This document shows positions 1 through 7,560 of a stretch of 64,000 nt of DNA, one piece after another. The position numbers were made by a program, and so were the translations under genes. This DNA is from Streptomyces sp. R44 (lineage in GTDB: Bacteria > Actinomycetota > Actinomycetes > Streptomycetales > Streptomycetaceae): assembly GCF_041053105.1 (NCBI RefSeq), contig NZ_CP163444.1, forward strand, positions 8,774,501 to 8,838,500, given 5' to 3'. Positions within the stretch are counted from its first letter, which is position 1; each line of letters opens with the position of its first letter. The notes under the pieces were generated by a model. The model did not search any database, was not told where the DNA came from, and worked only from the letters and a program-made list of their open reading frames with translations.

Positions 1-158
1 GAGGCGGAGGAGTCGCTTGAAGCACAGCAGATGGCTGCGAACTCGTCTCGGTTGCCGCCCCTGCCGCCCTTGCGGCTTCTGCCGCCCCTGCTGCCGAACG
101 GGACGAGCACGCGGCGGCGGCGCCGGGGAACGGAGCGCGTCCCACGGACGGTTCACGG
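1..158. other. Left edge, no gene recognised
   Basis: This stretch lies downstream of the first minus-strand gene. It is G+C rich with Pro/Arg-rich readings in several frames. None resembles a protein I know. Confidence 0.4.
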
Positions 159-1997
159 TCACCGACTGGCCTGCGGTTCGTGCAGGGCCGTGACGCTCCC
201 GTCTTCCCGGGGGCTCGGGGGCGCGGTCTGTTCGCGGATGGCCTGAGCGAGGTCGTGCGGGTGTGTGAGCTGGGGGTGGTGCCCCGCGCCGTCGATCACT
301 GTCACGGTGGCGTGGGGGAGTGCGTCCAGCAGGGACTGCCCGTCAGGGGTGAGGGGATCGCCGGAGCCGATGACGATGTGGACGCGCCCTGGGTACTGCC
401 GCAGCTTGTCCCGGAGGTCCGCACGCCACGCCGAGCTCGTGGTGGCGGCCAGGAGCCGGGCGGTGGTGGCCGCGACGGTGCCGCGGCGAAGATCTGCGAC
501 GGCCGATTCGAGCGCGTACGCGTGGTCGGGGGTGCCGGTCAGCCGCTTGGCCAACGTGCTGGGAGTGATCCGGCGCAGGAGGCGGCGGGTCAGAGGCGTC
601 CATGTCGCGCTGCGGGGCGGGGCAGCCTGGAGGAAGAACGGTGATACGAGCGTGAGCCGGTCCACCGCGTCGGGGTGGGCGGACGCGGCCTCGACGGCGG
701 CCGCGGCGCCGATGGAGTGGCCCACCAGGTGACGGGCACCCGTCTCCGTCACCAGCGCGCTCGACCAGGATGCCCAGTCGTCGCGACGCCCGCTGCTCAT
801 GCCGAGGCCCGGGAGGTCGACAGCACGGGCGTCGTCGAGGGCTGTGACGACCGGCGCCCAGGTGTCGGCGTTGACCGGCAGGCCGGGCAGCACCACCGAA
901 GGCGCGCCCTCCCCACCCAGTTCGAAGGTCCGCACTCCGCCCGTGGTGGTGAACCGCCTGTCACCTGCCGGGGCGTCGCCGAAACGGTGGGCTGCCATGT
1001 GGTCGGCCCAGCGACGGATCGTCGTGAGGGTGTCCGGCATCGTCAGCCCGTGCCGGGCGGCCAAGGCATCGGCCGAAGCGGTCGGGTAGCGGTCGGCCGA
1101 CAGGAACGTCAGGGTCTCCGGATCGGACTGCGTGAGCCTGCGGGGAAGCCGCTTGAGCAGGGACACCGGAATCCGCGTCCGCGGCGCCCGGACGCCGTAG
1201 TGCTCGGCCACGAGCGTCAGCAGGTCGGGCAGCGCGGGCGTGTCGTCGTCCAGGACCCAGTAAGCGGTGTGCTCGGTGGCCGCGTCCGTCGGCAGCAGGG
1301 TCATGAACCGCGCGAGGTGGTCGGCCGCGACGACGGGAACGAACGTCCTTCCATCGCCCGGGAGAGCGGGGAGCGATCCCTGCCAGAGGTCCTTCATGGT
1401 CGAGGCGAGCCCGAGGTACTGGTCGGATTCCCCGGTGGCGCTGTCGCCGATGACGCTGGCCGGGTTGACGATGGACCACGGCACGCCCGACCGTGCTGCC
1501 GAGTCCTGGAAAACGGCGTCCGCCTCTGCTCTGGACGCCTCGTAGGCGCCCAGCGCCCGGTAGGTCTCACGTCGGTGTTCCTCGCTCCAGGGCGAGGGGT
1601 CCTGCCCGCCCACGCGGTACCCGGAGACCTGGACCAGGCGGCGCAGGTTCGGCAGCCGCGCCGCGAACTCGACGACCGCGCGCACGCTGTCGACGTTCGC
1701 GTGACGTGCCTCGTCCACCGACATCCCGAACCGGAAGGCACCGGCGCAGTTGTAGATCTCGGTGATGTCGTCGCAATCGCCGTCGATCAGTGCCGCCGTG
1801 GCGAAGTCCACCCGCAGGTCTGCCGGGGCCTGGTCGTGCCCGCGCCCGGCCAGCCACTGGGCGAGCCGCTGGTGGGACTCGTGGCTCCGCGCGGCCGCAC
1901 TCACTCGTACGCCGGCCCGGCCGAGCGCGAGCACCACGTGGCGCCCGATGAAACCGCTCGCGCCCAGCACCAGTGCGTGCCGTTCCTCCGGGCTCAT
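159..1997 (-). CDS. Fused NAD-dependent epimerase / alpha-beta hydrolase
   Basis: The 612-residue product joins two enzymes. Residues 1 to about 340 form an extended SDR/epimerase fold with the nucleotide-binding motif GASGFIG at residues 12-18. Its active-site tyrosine is followed by Arg where Lys is usual (YEASR). Residues from about 355 form an alpha/beta hydrolase with nucleophile motif GHSIG, a late Asp in SGDPLTPDG and a His in DGAGHH, so the triad looks complete. The ATG start lies inside the stop of the upstream TetR gene (ATGA overlap), so the two are co-transcribed and probably co-regulated by the palindrome at 2597-2610. Substrate unknown. The two halves are separate proteins in most genomes, so a frameless fusion or a bifunctional enzyme are both possible. 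Confidence 0.85.
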   Translation of the reverse strand: MSPEERHALVLGASGFIGRHVVLALGRAGVRVSAAARSHESHQRLAQWLAGRGHDQAPADLRVDFATAALIDGDCDDITEIYNCAGAFRFGMSVDEARHANVDSVRAVVEFAARLPNLRRLVQVSGYRVGGQDPSPWSEEHRRETYRALGAYEASRAEADAVFQDSAARSGVPWSIVNPASVIGDSATGESDQYLGLASTMKDLWQGSLPALPGDGRTFVPVVAADHLARFMTLLPTDAATEHTAYWVLDDDTPALPDLLTLVAEHYGVRAPRTRIPVSLLKRLPRRLTQSDPETLTFLSADRYPTASADALAARHGLTMPDTLTTIRRWADHMAAHRFGDAPAGDRRFTTTGGVRTFELGGEGAPSVVLPGLPVNADTWAPVVTALDDARAVDLPGLGMSSGRRDDWASWSSALVTETGARHLVGHSIGAAAAVEAASAHPDAVDRLTLVSPFFLQAAPPRSATWTPLTRRLLRRITPSTLAKRLTGTPDHAYALESAVADLRRGTVAATTARLLAATTSSAWRADLRDKLRQYPGRVHIVIGSGDPLTPDGQSLLDALPHATVTVIDGAGHHPQLTHPHDLAQAIREQTAPPSPREDGSVTALHEPQASR

Positions 1998-2587
1998 GCC
2001 GAGGCCCCCGTACCCTCTGCCAGGAGTACGGCGATCGCCTGGGCGGCGCATGTCAGCGGCTCGGTGGACCGCTGGGCACGCGACATGATGACCGCCCCCT
2101 CCACCATGCTGACCACGGCAGTCGCCAGAGCACGGGCGACGGTACGAGGCCGGCCGTGCGCGATGAGCAGTTCACTGAGCGGCGCGACCCACGACTCGAA
2201 GGCATCGGCGCAGGCGTCGCGCAGGCGCTCGCTCTGCGCGCCCATCTCCAGCGTCACCACGGAGACCGGGCATCCCAGCTGGAAGTCGCTGCCGTCGAGC
2301 ATCCCGGCCAGTTCGTCGATCACACGGCCCAGCACTTCACCCACCGTGGCCGGACCCGTCGCCGAGCCGGCCACGAGAGAGCTGAACTGCGCGGCCGCAA
2401 GCTCGATGGCCTTCTCTCCCAATGCCTCCTTCCCCTGGGGGTAGTGGAAGTACAGCGACCCCTTCGGGGCGCCGGCGTGCTCCACCACCGCGTTGAGCCC
2501 CGTACCGCTGTATCCGTGCCGCTGGATCAACTCCAGCATCGACTCCGCGAGCCGCGAGCTGGTCTCGGCTCCCTTGGTTCCCACCAT
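1994..2587 (-). CDS. TetR-family regulator, LmrA/YxaF type
   Basis: A 197-residue repressor-like protein. The N-terminal helix-turn-helix (about residues 10-55) contains the typical GTGLNAVVEHAG and KGSLYFHYP sequences. The C-terminal half resembles the LmrA/YxaF ligand-binding domain. The ATG at 2587 is chosen because the region upstream carries a promoter-like operator and the longer open frame there looks non-coding. It overlaps the downstream epimerase/hydrolase by four bases. The palindrome just upstream closely matches the LmrA/YxaF operator of Bacillus, so autoregulation of the pair is likely (inference). Confidence 0.85.
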   Translation of the reverse strand: MVGTKGAETSSRLAESMLELIQRHGYSGTGLNAVVEHAGAPKGSLYFHYPQGKEALGEKAIELAAAQFSSLVAGSATGPATVGEVLGRVIDELAGMLDGSDFQLGCPVSVVTLEMGAQSERLRDACADAFESWVAPLSELLIAHGRPRTVARALATAVVSMVEGAVIMSRAQRSTEPLTCAAQAIAVLLAEGTGASA

Positions 2588-2596
2588 GATTGAAGA

Positions 2597-2610
2597 ATAG
2601 ACCGGTCTAT
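2597..2610. promoter_or_regulatory. Perfect 14-bp palindrome, likely TetR operator
   Basis: The sequence ATAGACCGGTCTAT is a perfect palindrome 9 bases upstream of the TetR start. The established LmrA/QdoR box of Bacillus subtilis has the core TAGACCNGTCTA, so this fits an autoregulatory operator. Confidence 0.7.
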
Positions 2611-2926
2611 ATATTTTGCAAGAGTGTCGGTCAGACCGAGAGCACGGCAAGGTGGGTGCCGGAGCCGCAAGGGTGAATCGGCGAGATGTCCGCGGGCGCA
2701 CCGGATTTGCTGCGCTCGTCGCGTCCTACGAGTGCCGGTAGCGCGGGCCGCCCAGCGGCGCACGGCCTGGCTCGCCGCCCCGCCGGTAGAACATCCCGTC
2801 GGGGCAGGCGGGGCCCGTGACCGGTGTGGTGTCTGGGTGCGGGCGACCGGAAGCGTCACCGCAGCCGAGCGGGTACGCAGCGGCGGAGCCCGAGGGCCCC
2901 GGCCGCGTACCCGCCAGGATGGCGTG
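2611..2926. other. Intergenic region between two TetR genes
   Basis: An A+T-rich patch (about 2608-2620) next to the operator may hold the promoter of the minus-strand TetR operon. The rest is G+C rich with no convincing gene or hairpin. Confidence 0.4.
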
Positions 2927-3505
2927 TCAGATCTCGGCGAGCCGGTCCACCAGCAGGTCGAGCCTCGGCTGGGCGTCCTCGGGCAGCAGGCGGCCGGTTC
3001 GGGTCAGGGTGGCCAGGCCGTGCAGGGAGGCCCAGAACACCTCGGTGAACAGGCCCGGGTGGACGCCGTCGCCGGCGACCTCGGCCAGGGTCTCCATCAG
3101 CGCGGCGAAGGCGTCCTTCAGTGGTTCGGGGGTGTCCTCCCGCGCGTACGGCAGGCCGCCGTCGAGCAGGAACAGGGCGTCGTAGACGGCCGGGTGGCGC
3201 TCGGCGAAGTCGAGGTAGGCGCGGGCCAGGGCGGCGACCCGCCCGCGCGGGCTGTCCGCCGCGGAGGCCGCGGCCCGTATTGCCGCGGCCATCTCGGTGG
3301 CGCCCTCCAGAGCGACGGCGCCGATGATCTCCCGCTTGCCGCGGAAGTGGCTGTAGAGGACGGGCTGGCTGTATTCGATGCGCTCGGCGAGCCGGCGGGT
3401 GGTGACGGCGTCCCAGCCCTGCTGCTCGGCGAGTTCGCGGGCCATCGTCACGATGAGGCGCTCGCGCTCCGCCCGTTCGCGCTCTTTGCGTTCCTTTACC
3501 GACAT
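2927..3505 (-). CDS. TetR-family regulator with WHG-type C-terminal domain
   Basis: A 192-residue protein with a highly charged N-terminus followed by a TetR helix-turn-helix (about residues 20-65, with VTTRRLAERIEYSQPVLYSHFRGK). The C-terminal part contains FWASLHGLATL, the W-H-G signature of the TetR_C WHG domain. It is divergent from the DUF1772 gene at 3598, and two identical inverted repeats sit in the 92-base gap. It therefore probably represses itself and the two membrane-protein genes. The ligand cannot be read from the sequence. Confidence 0.85.
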   Translation of the reverse strand: MSVKERKERERAERERLIVTMARELAEQQGWDAVTTRRLAERIEYSQPVLYSHFRGKREIIGAVALEGATEMAAAIRAAASAADSPRGRVAALARAYLDFAERHPAVYDALFLLDGGLPYAREDTPEPLKDAFAALMETLAEVAGDGVHPGLFTEVFWASLHGLATLTRTGRLLPEDAQPRLDLLVDRLAEI

Positions 3506-3514
3506 ACAGCGATC

Positions 3515-3578
3515 CTAGCACCGCTAGACAATCGAGCGGGAGTAGCGCTAGCGTTGCCTCGTCAGCTAGCAATGCTAG
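3515..3578. promoter_or_regulatory. Paired CTAGCNNNGCTAG operator-like repeats
   Basis: Two perfect inverted repeats of form CTAGC-N3-GCTAG lie at 3515-3527 and 3566-3578, 51 bases apart. A TAGCGCTA palindrome lies between them at 3543-3550. They fill the divergent promoter region of the TetR gene and the DUF1772 gene. This is a textbook arrangement for TetR autoregulation; binding itself is inferred. Confidence 0.7.
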
Positions 3579-3597
3579 TTCCTCGGGAGGGATCGTC

Positions 3598-4044
3598 ATG
3601 CTCAACGCACTCGAGATCGTCACCACCGTGATCGTCGGCCTGATGGTGGGGGTGGAGTTCTCCGTCGCCTTCATCATGAACCGGATCCTGGACGCGCTCC
3701 CCGAGGACGCCGGCCAGCTCGGCCACGCCCACGGCGGCCGGATGCTGGGCGCCCTGATGCCGTTCTGGTACATCGGCTCGCTGGTCCTCGCCGCGGTCTG
3801 GGCCGTCGCCGGATGGCAGCACGACGGCGCCGGACTCGTCGTCACCGCCGCCGGCCTGCTGATCGTCAGCGTGGTCATGTCGGTGCTGCTGCTGGTCCCG
3901 ATCAACAACCGGAACAAGACCTGGACCCCCGAGACCCGTCCGGCCGACTGGAAGCAGCAGCTGCAGCGCTGGAACCGCTACCACTACCTCCGGGTCGCCG
4001 TCATCATCGCCGCCTTCACCCTGCTGGTCACCGCCCTCGCCTGA
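3598..4044 (+). CDS. DUF1772-family membrane protein
   Basis: A 148-residue protein with four predicted membrane segments, near residues 6-28, 50-73, 78-101 and 130-147. The loop before the last segment contains NNRNKTW and a WNRYH motif typical of DUF1772. Relatives include anthrone-oxygenase-like proteins, but most are uncharacterised. A Shine-Dalgarno GGGAGGGA precedes the ATG. The gene is divergent from a TetR regulator and followed 57 bases later by another small membrane protein, suggesting one regulated operon. Confidence 0.8.
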   Translation: MLNALEIVTTVIVGLMVGVEFSVAFIMNRILDALPEDAGQLGHAHGGRMLGALMPFWYIGSLVLAAVWAVAGWQHDGAGLVVTAAGLLIVSVVMSVLLLVPINNRNKTWTPETRPADWKQQLQRWNRYHYLRVAVIIAAFTLLVTALA

Positions 4045-4100
4045 CACCAATGCCGCCCGGGTTCACCAAGCCGACGAAGACTCGCAGGGAGAGAACAACG

Positions 4101-4523
4101 TTGCTGAAGAAGATCAACACCGTCCTGGCCGCCGCCTTCATCCTCTTCATCCTCTGGTTCGGGACGGAGTACATCCTGAGCCCGGAGACGACGGCGCCGG
4201 GCTACGGCCTGCCGAGCTGGCCGTCCGGCGACGGCGACGGCTTCCTGGTCATCAAGGGAATCCGCGACGTCGTCATGGCCCTCGTCCTGGGGGCCCTGCT
4301 GGTGACGGGCCACCGCCGGGCGCTGGGCTTGGCGCTGCTGGTGGAGGCCCTCGCCGCGTACGGCGACATGGCCAACGTGCTGGCTCATCACGGCTCCATT
4401 GCCACCGCGCTCGGCGTGCACTGCCTTACCGCGACACTGATGGTGGTCAACGGCCTGCTGATCCTGCACGAGACCCGAAACGCCGCGGCCGCCGCGAAAA
4501 CCCCCACCCCGCAGCGCGCCTAG
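4101..4523 (+). CDS. DUF4267-family membrane protein
   Basis: About 140 residues with four hydrophobic segments. It contains the DUF4267 hallmarks PGYGLPSWPSGDGDGFLVIKG and IRDVVMALVLG. I place the start at the TTG at 4101, preceded by AGGGAGAG, because family members begin MLKKINTVL. An in-frame ATG at 4050 would add 17 residues. It probably shares a transcript with the DUF1772 gene and is controlled by the divergent TetR. Function unknown. Confidence 0.75.
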   Translation: MLKKINTVLAAAFILFILWFGTEYILSPETTAPGYGLPSWPSGDGDGFLVIKGIRDVVMALVLGALLVTGHRRALGLALLVEALAAYGDMANVLAHHGSIATALGVHCLTATLMVVNGLLILHETRNAAAAAKTPTPQRA

Positions 4524-4763
4524 CGCGGATCGGGCCGCGATCAATCCGGGGGCTGGCGGGCAGTGGCGGGAGAGTCACAGCGAGTCCGGTGCTTGGTCAA
4601 CCGCCTCCCACCGCTTCCGCCAGTGGCGCGGAACGCCTCAAAAGGAACCGCGCTGTGGCGGCGAGAAGGGACAGACTCGCGGCCCTCGACGGATCCATGC
4701 TCCTCACAGCAGCGACCAGCACCGCCAGAAAGGGTGGGTGCAGGGCCAAGGGAGTGGGGCGGT

Positions 4764-5570
4764 TCAGGGGCTGATGGCGTGTTCGGTGAACTGGCCACAG
4801 GAATGGAACCCCAGGCGACGGTAGACCGGCTCGCCGGCGGCCGACGCCTGCAGGACCGCGATGCGGTGGTCCAGCTCGCGGGCCGTGCGGAGTGCGGCGA
4901 GCGTGATGGCGCCGCCGTAGCCGCGTCGGCGGTGGGCGGCCAGGGTCGAGATGTTGTAGATACCGGCGACTCCCGCGTGGCGAAACACTTCAGCGGAGCA
5001 GACCGGACGGCCGTCCACGTAGCCGACGAGATACCGGGCCGGGCAGTTCGAGGCCAGTGCCTGCGGGGCGGCCTGGGCGAAGAAGCGGCTGACGGTGTCT
5101 GCGGGCGGGTCCCAGTTCGCGGCGAGTACCGCGGCGTAGTCGGCGAGTTGTCCGGGCGTGGCCACGCGCTGGATGTCCAGTCCCTCGGCGGCGGGCGGTG
5201 GCAGGGTGTCGTCCAGTTCGGCCCACATCGCCGTCTCGCGTTCGGACGCCGGCAGACCGGCCGCCGTCAGGCGGGTGCTGAGGTCCACTGGTGTCGAGGC
5301 GGGCCCCACCCACCAGGAGAAGCGGCGGCCGGTGCGAGCCAGCGTCCCAGCGGTCTCGGTGATACGTGCCGTGGCATCGGCGGAGGTGAAGCGGGCCGCA
5401 GCAACGATGTTGAACGTGTCGTCGTCCAGGCCGCTGTCCGCGACCACGAGGTCACCAGCATCTGTGACGCTCGCACCAGTCATGCTCCGGTGCAGGTGGC
5501 AGGCGTGTTCCGCCAGGTTCCGTTCCATCCTGTCCATCAAGTCGGCTTCATCGGGGAAAAGATCATTCAT
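4764..5570 (-). CDS. GNAT-family N-acetyltransferase
   Basis: A 268-residue protein. The second half (about residues 140-262) is a GNAT fold with the acetyl-CoA loop RRRGYGGA, preceded by the strand [11 protein letters not shown] and ended by [14 protein letters not shown]. The N-terminal half is a degenerate GNAT-like or accessory domain with a WWVGPAS motif. The ATG at 5570 is preferred over upstream in-frame codons, where the reading becomes Arg-rich. Acceptor substrate unknown. It stands alone, convergent with the DUF4267 gene. Confidence 0.8.
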   Translation of the reverse strand: MNDLFPDEADLMDRMERNLAEHACHLHRSMTGASVTDAGDLVVADSGLDDDTFNIVAAARFTSADATARITETAGTLARTGRRFSWWVGPASTPVDLSTRLTAAGLPASERETAMWAELDDTLPPPAAEGLDIQRVATPGQLADYAAVLAANWDPPADTVSRFFAQAAPQALASNCPARYLVGYVDGRPVCSAEVFRHAGVAGIYNISTLAAHRRRGYGGAITLAALRTARELDHRIAVLQASAAGEPVYRRLGFHSCGQFTEHAISP

Positions 5571-5630
5571 AGTGATTGATCCCAGCACGACTGGACGTGG
5601 ATCGCATGCGATTTCGGGTCGCCGCCGCCG

Positions 5631-5885
5631 GTGGCGTGGGAGCATTTCGTCATGCGCCTGGTAGCTGACGGAGCCACGCCTACCTCGCGGTTGGTACTGG
5701 TGAAGGACTTCGAGACCGATGACGGATACGCCTTCGAACTGGCGGGCCCGATCTTCCTGGCTGCCAGTGATCGAATCGCTTTCGAAGGCGGCAGGCTTGT
5801 CGTCGTGCGGGCCGTTGGAGAGCGACTGTCGCCGGTCGGCGACTGGTCCACTCGCTGCGGGCCCGGATCTCTACGCCGCCGGTAG
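5631..5885 (+). CDS. Short unknown protein, possibly a gene remnant
   Basis: An 84-residue reading that looks protein-like in its first 65 residues (for example [16 protein letters not shown] and [12 protein letters not shown]), then becomes Arg/Gly-rich. An internal ATG at 5652 is an alternative start. I cannot assign a family. It may be the intact head of a truncated gene. Confidence 0.35.
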   Translation: MAWEHFVMRLVADGATPTSRLVLVKDFETDDGYAFELAGPIFLAASDRIAFEGGRLVVVRAVGERLSPVGDWSTRCGPGSLRRR

Positions 5886-5976
5886 AAGCCGCTCCTCGAA
5901 CGGTACGTGGCGAACGGTACGTAGCGAGCGGTACACACGAACTGGCTGTCCGCCGGTAGCACTTTAACGAAAGACC

Positions 5977-6585
5977 CTAGGTGTACGGCGGGCCGATGAC
6001 CGCCTGGCCGATCTGCTCGGCCAGCCAGGCGGCGTACTGCTGCGCGCCAGGGGTCCGGTGGACACTCACGTACACAGTGTGTGTGCTGACTTCCCGGTTG
6101 GCTTCAGTGGCGTCGCAGTTGAACACCAAGGTGACCCCGTCGTGTTCGACCCGACCGCCGTACCCGCGCTCCGGTACCTCCGGCCAGATCACCTGGTCCC
6201 AGCGGATCGAGCCGTAGTTCGCGTCCACCAAGGTGGTGAACCTGTCTTCGACGCTACCGACGGGCCGGTCCAGCATTGAGGCCCAGAGCGGGAGTAGGGA
6301 AACGAGGTCATCCGTATCCTCGGAGAGTTCGGACGCATGAAATTCGAAACGCAGTTCCGCCCGCTCGGCAGGCTCCCTTGCCCAGAAGTCGTCGTTCTCC
6401 GTGCGGAACCAAGCGTCCGGAAGCGCCCGGCGTATCCGCAGTACCTCAGCGATCGTGCAGAGCTCCGCGTCCACCGACACCTGGGCGTACTCCCGCTCGC
6501 CCAGCGCGAGGAGCCGACGCGCCGTGCCAAGGGCCGCTGCCGGGTCGGACGTGCGGAAGACGGGATAGGAGACGCTGTTGGACAT
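5977..6585 (-). CDS. Conserved-looking hypothetical protein
   Basis: A 202-residue soluble protein with no signal peptide or membrane segment. It is rich in Trp and acidic residues, with motifs such as LPDAWFRTENDDFWARE and DANYGSIRWDQVIWPE. Composition and length suggest a genuine cytoplasmic protein, but I do not recognise the family. No operon partner: 92 bases upstream of its start there is a long hairpin, and downstream lies a short plus-strand unknown. Confidence 0.65.
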   Translation of the reverse strand: MSNSVSYPVFRTSDPAAALGTARRLLALGEREYAQVSVDAELCTIAEVLRIRRALPDAWFRTENDDFWAREPAERAELRFEFHASELSEDTDDLVSLLPLWASMLDRPVGSVEDRFTTLVDANYGSIRWDQVIWPEVPERGYGGRVEHDGVTLVFNCDATEANREVSTHTVYVSVHRTPGAQQYAAWLAEQIGQAVIGPPYT

Positions 6586-6674
6586 GTTGGCACCCTGTCA
6601 CACGCTGACGTCGGCCGACATCCGCGTTTCGGCGGCACCCGGTTTCACTCCTTGCCGTCCGCTACGAAGCGACT

Positions 6675-6714
6675 GTGCTGGTCGCAGCCATCAGCGAATG
6701 GCTGCGACCAGCAC
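6675..6714. terminator. 17-bp perfect hairpin
   Basis: Arms 6675-6691 and 6698-6714 are perfectly complementary around a 6-base loop. On the plus strand it is followed by TTTCAC. It could be a terminator or a mobile-element end. No intact gene on either strand obviously needs it. Confidence 0.6.
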
Positions 6715-6795
6715 TTTCACAACATCCCTAGGCCCCGGTCGCATCGGTGGCTTCTTCCTTACGTGGGATGCGTCAACAGGCCCTGGTGTCGGCAG

Positions 6796-6834
6796 GCCCT
6801 CCCATCGAAGGTCAGTGGTCTTCGACGGGAGGGC
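6796..6834 (-). terminator. Hairpin terminator of the acidic peptide gene
   Basis: Arms 6796-6810 and 6820-6834 pair over 15 bases with one mismatch. It lies 20 bases past the stop of the small acidic peptide gene. No U-run follows, as is common in streptomycetes. Confidence 0.55.
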
Positions 6835-6853
6835 GGTGCGGATGAGACGAGGG

Positions 6854-6976
6854 CTACGCCTCAAGCTCCTGCGAGTCGCCCGACTCGTCGGTCCCACTGG
6901 GCGTGTCCACGGCGTCGACGCCGACCTCGCTCTCATCGATCGGCGCGATCCGGTCTCCCGGGCGGGCTCCGTCCAT
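6854..6976 (-). CDS. Small acidic peptide (40 aa)
   Basis: An ATG at 6976 opens a 40-codon frame whose product begins MDGARPGDRIAPIDESEV and ends DESGDSQELEA. About one third of residues are Asp or Glu, there is no Cys, and there is no hydrophobic segment. A very strong Shine-Dalgarno (GGAGGAGG) precedes the start and a hairpin follows 20 bases after the stop, so this looks like a real, independently terminated gene. Its size and leader-like acidity recall ribosomally made peptide precursors, but no maturation enzyme lies nearby, so that is speculation. A small regulatory or anti-toxin-like peptide is equally possible. Confidence 0.5.
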   Translation of the reverse strand: MDGARPGDRIAPIDESEVGVDAVDTPSGTDESGDSQELEA

Positions 6977-7039
6977 GCTGTCCTCCTCCTGTGATCGCGC
7001 GTGGGTGCGCTCGGTGGTCGCCGCTGGAACCCTGCTGGT

Positions 7040-7404
7040 TCATGAGGGGCGGCGCAGCTGCTCGGCCGACATCCGGAACAGCAGGACGTCGGCGCGGACG
7101 CCGCGTTCCGGGCGTCGCAGGTGGCCACGATCCGTTTCACCCCTGTGGCGAAGAGATGGTCCGCCACAGCGGCCATCGCCTCGGTGGCGTAGCCCCGGTG
7201 TCGCATGTCCGGCGCCAGCGTGATGCCCACCCTTGCCCCGTGACGGCCGGACTCGGTCTCGACATGGAGATCACCGATCAAGCCGGGCCGCTGGTTCTGC
7301 TCGATGGCGTACTGGAAGAAGCCGGGCCCGTCGGGATGCTCCGCGCGGAATCCGGCAACGATCGCCTCTGCCTCCGCTTGGTCGATCGGCGAGCGCCAGG
7401 TCTG
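7040..7404 (-). pseudogene. GNAT acetyltransferase pseudogene
   Basis: The reading begins directly at the end of the tnpB element (QTWRSPIDQAEAEAIVAGF) and continues into a RimJ/RimL-like GNAT with IGDLHVE, GITLAP and RHRGYATEAM, then CDARNAASA. After that a different frame gives DVLLFRMSAEQLRRPS and a stop. The N-terminus is missing. Roughly 25 codons appear deleted between NAASA and the C-terminal DVLLF strand. The gene was probably broken by the insertion and a later deletion. Confidence 0.7.
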
Positions 7405-7560
7405 TTGACTTCCGCTCCCCGCCCTAAAGGGCGGGGATTCCTACCACGGTCGTCTGACCGTCTCGGTGGGTTCCTGTTTCTCCGCGCTGTGCCGGGACGA
7501 GTCCCGGTCTTACCCGCGCTCCGCAGGCTGATACCGCCAGTCCGGCGGCCTTGGCGACGT
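7405..7560 (-). ncRNA. Putative omega/right-end RNA of the tnpB element
   Basis: In IS605-family elements a guide RNA scaffold overlaps the tnpB 3' end and finishes at the right end. The hairpin 7417-7436 and terminal GTCAA are intact here. The adjoining guide would be read from 7404 downwards, inside the GNAT gene. Its 5' limit and its expression are inferred. Confidence 0.35.

Noticed and set aside
675..2444. A 589-codon open frame on the plus strand
   Set aside because: It lies antisense to the epimerase/hydrolase and TetR genes, is Arg/Gly/Pro-rich and has no recognisable motif; it is a high-G+C artefact.
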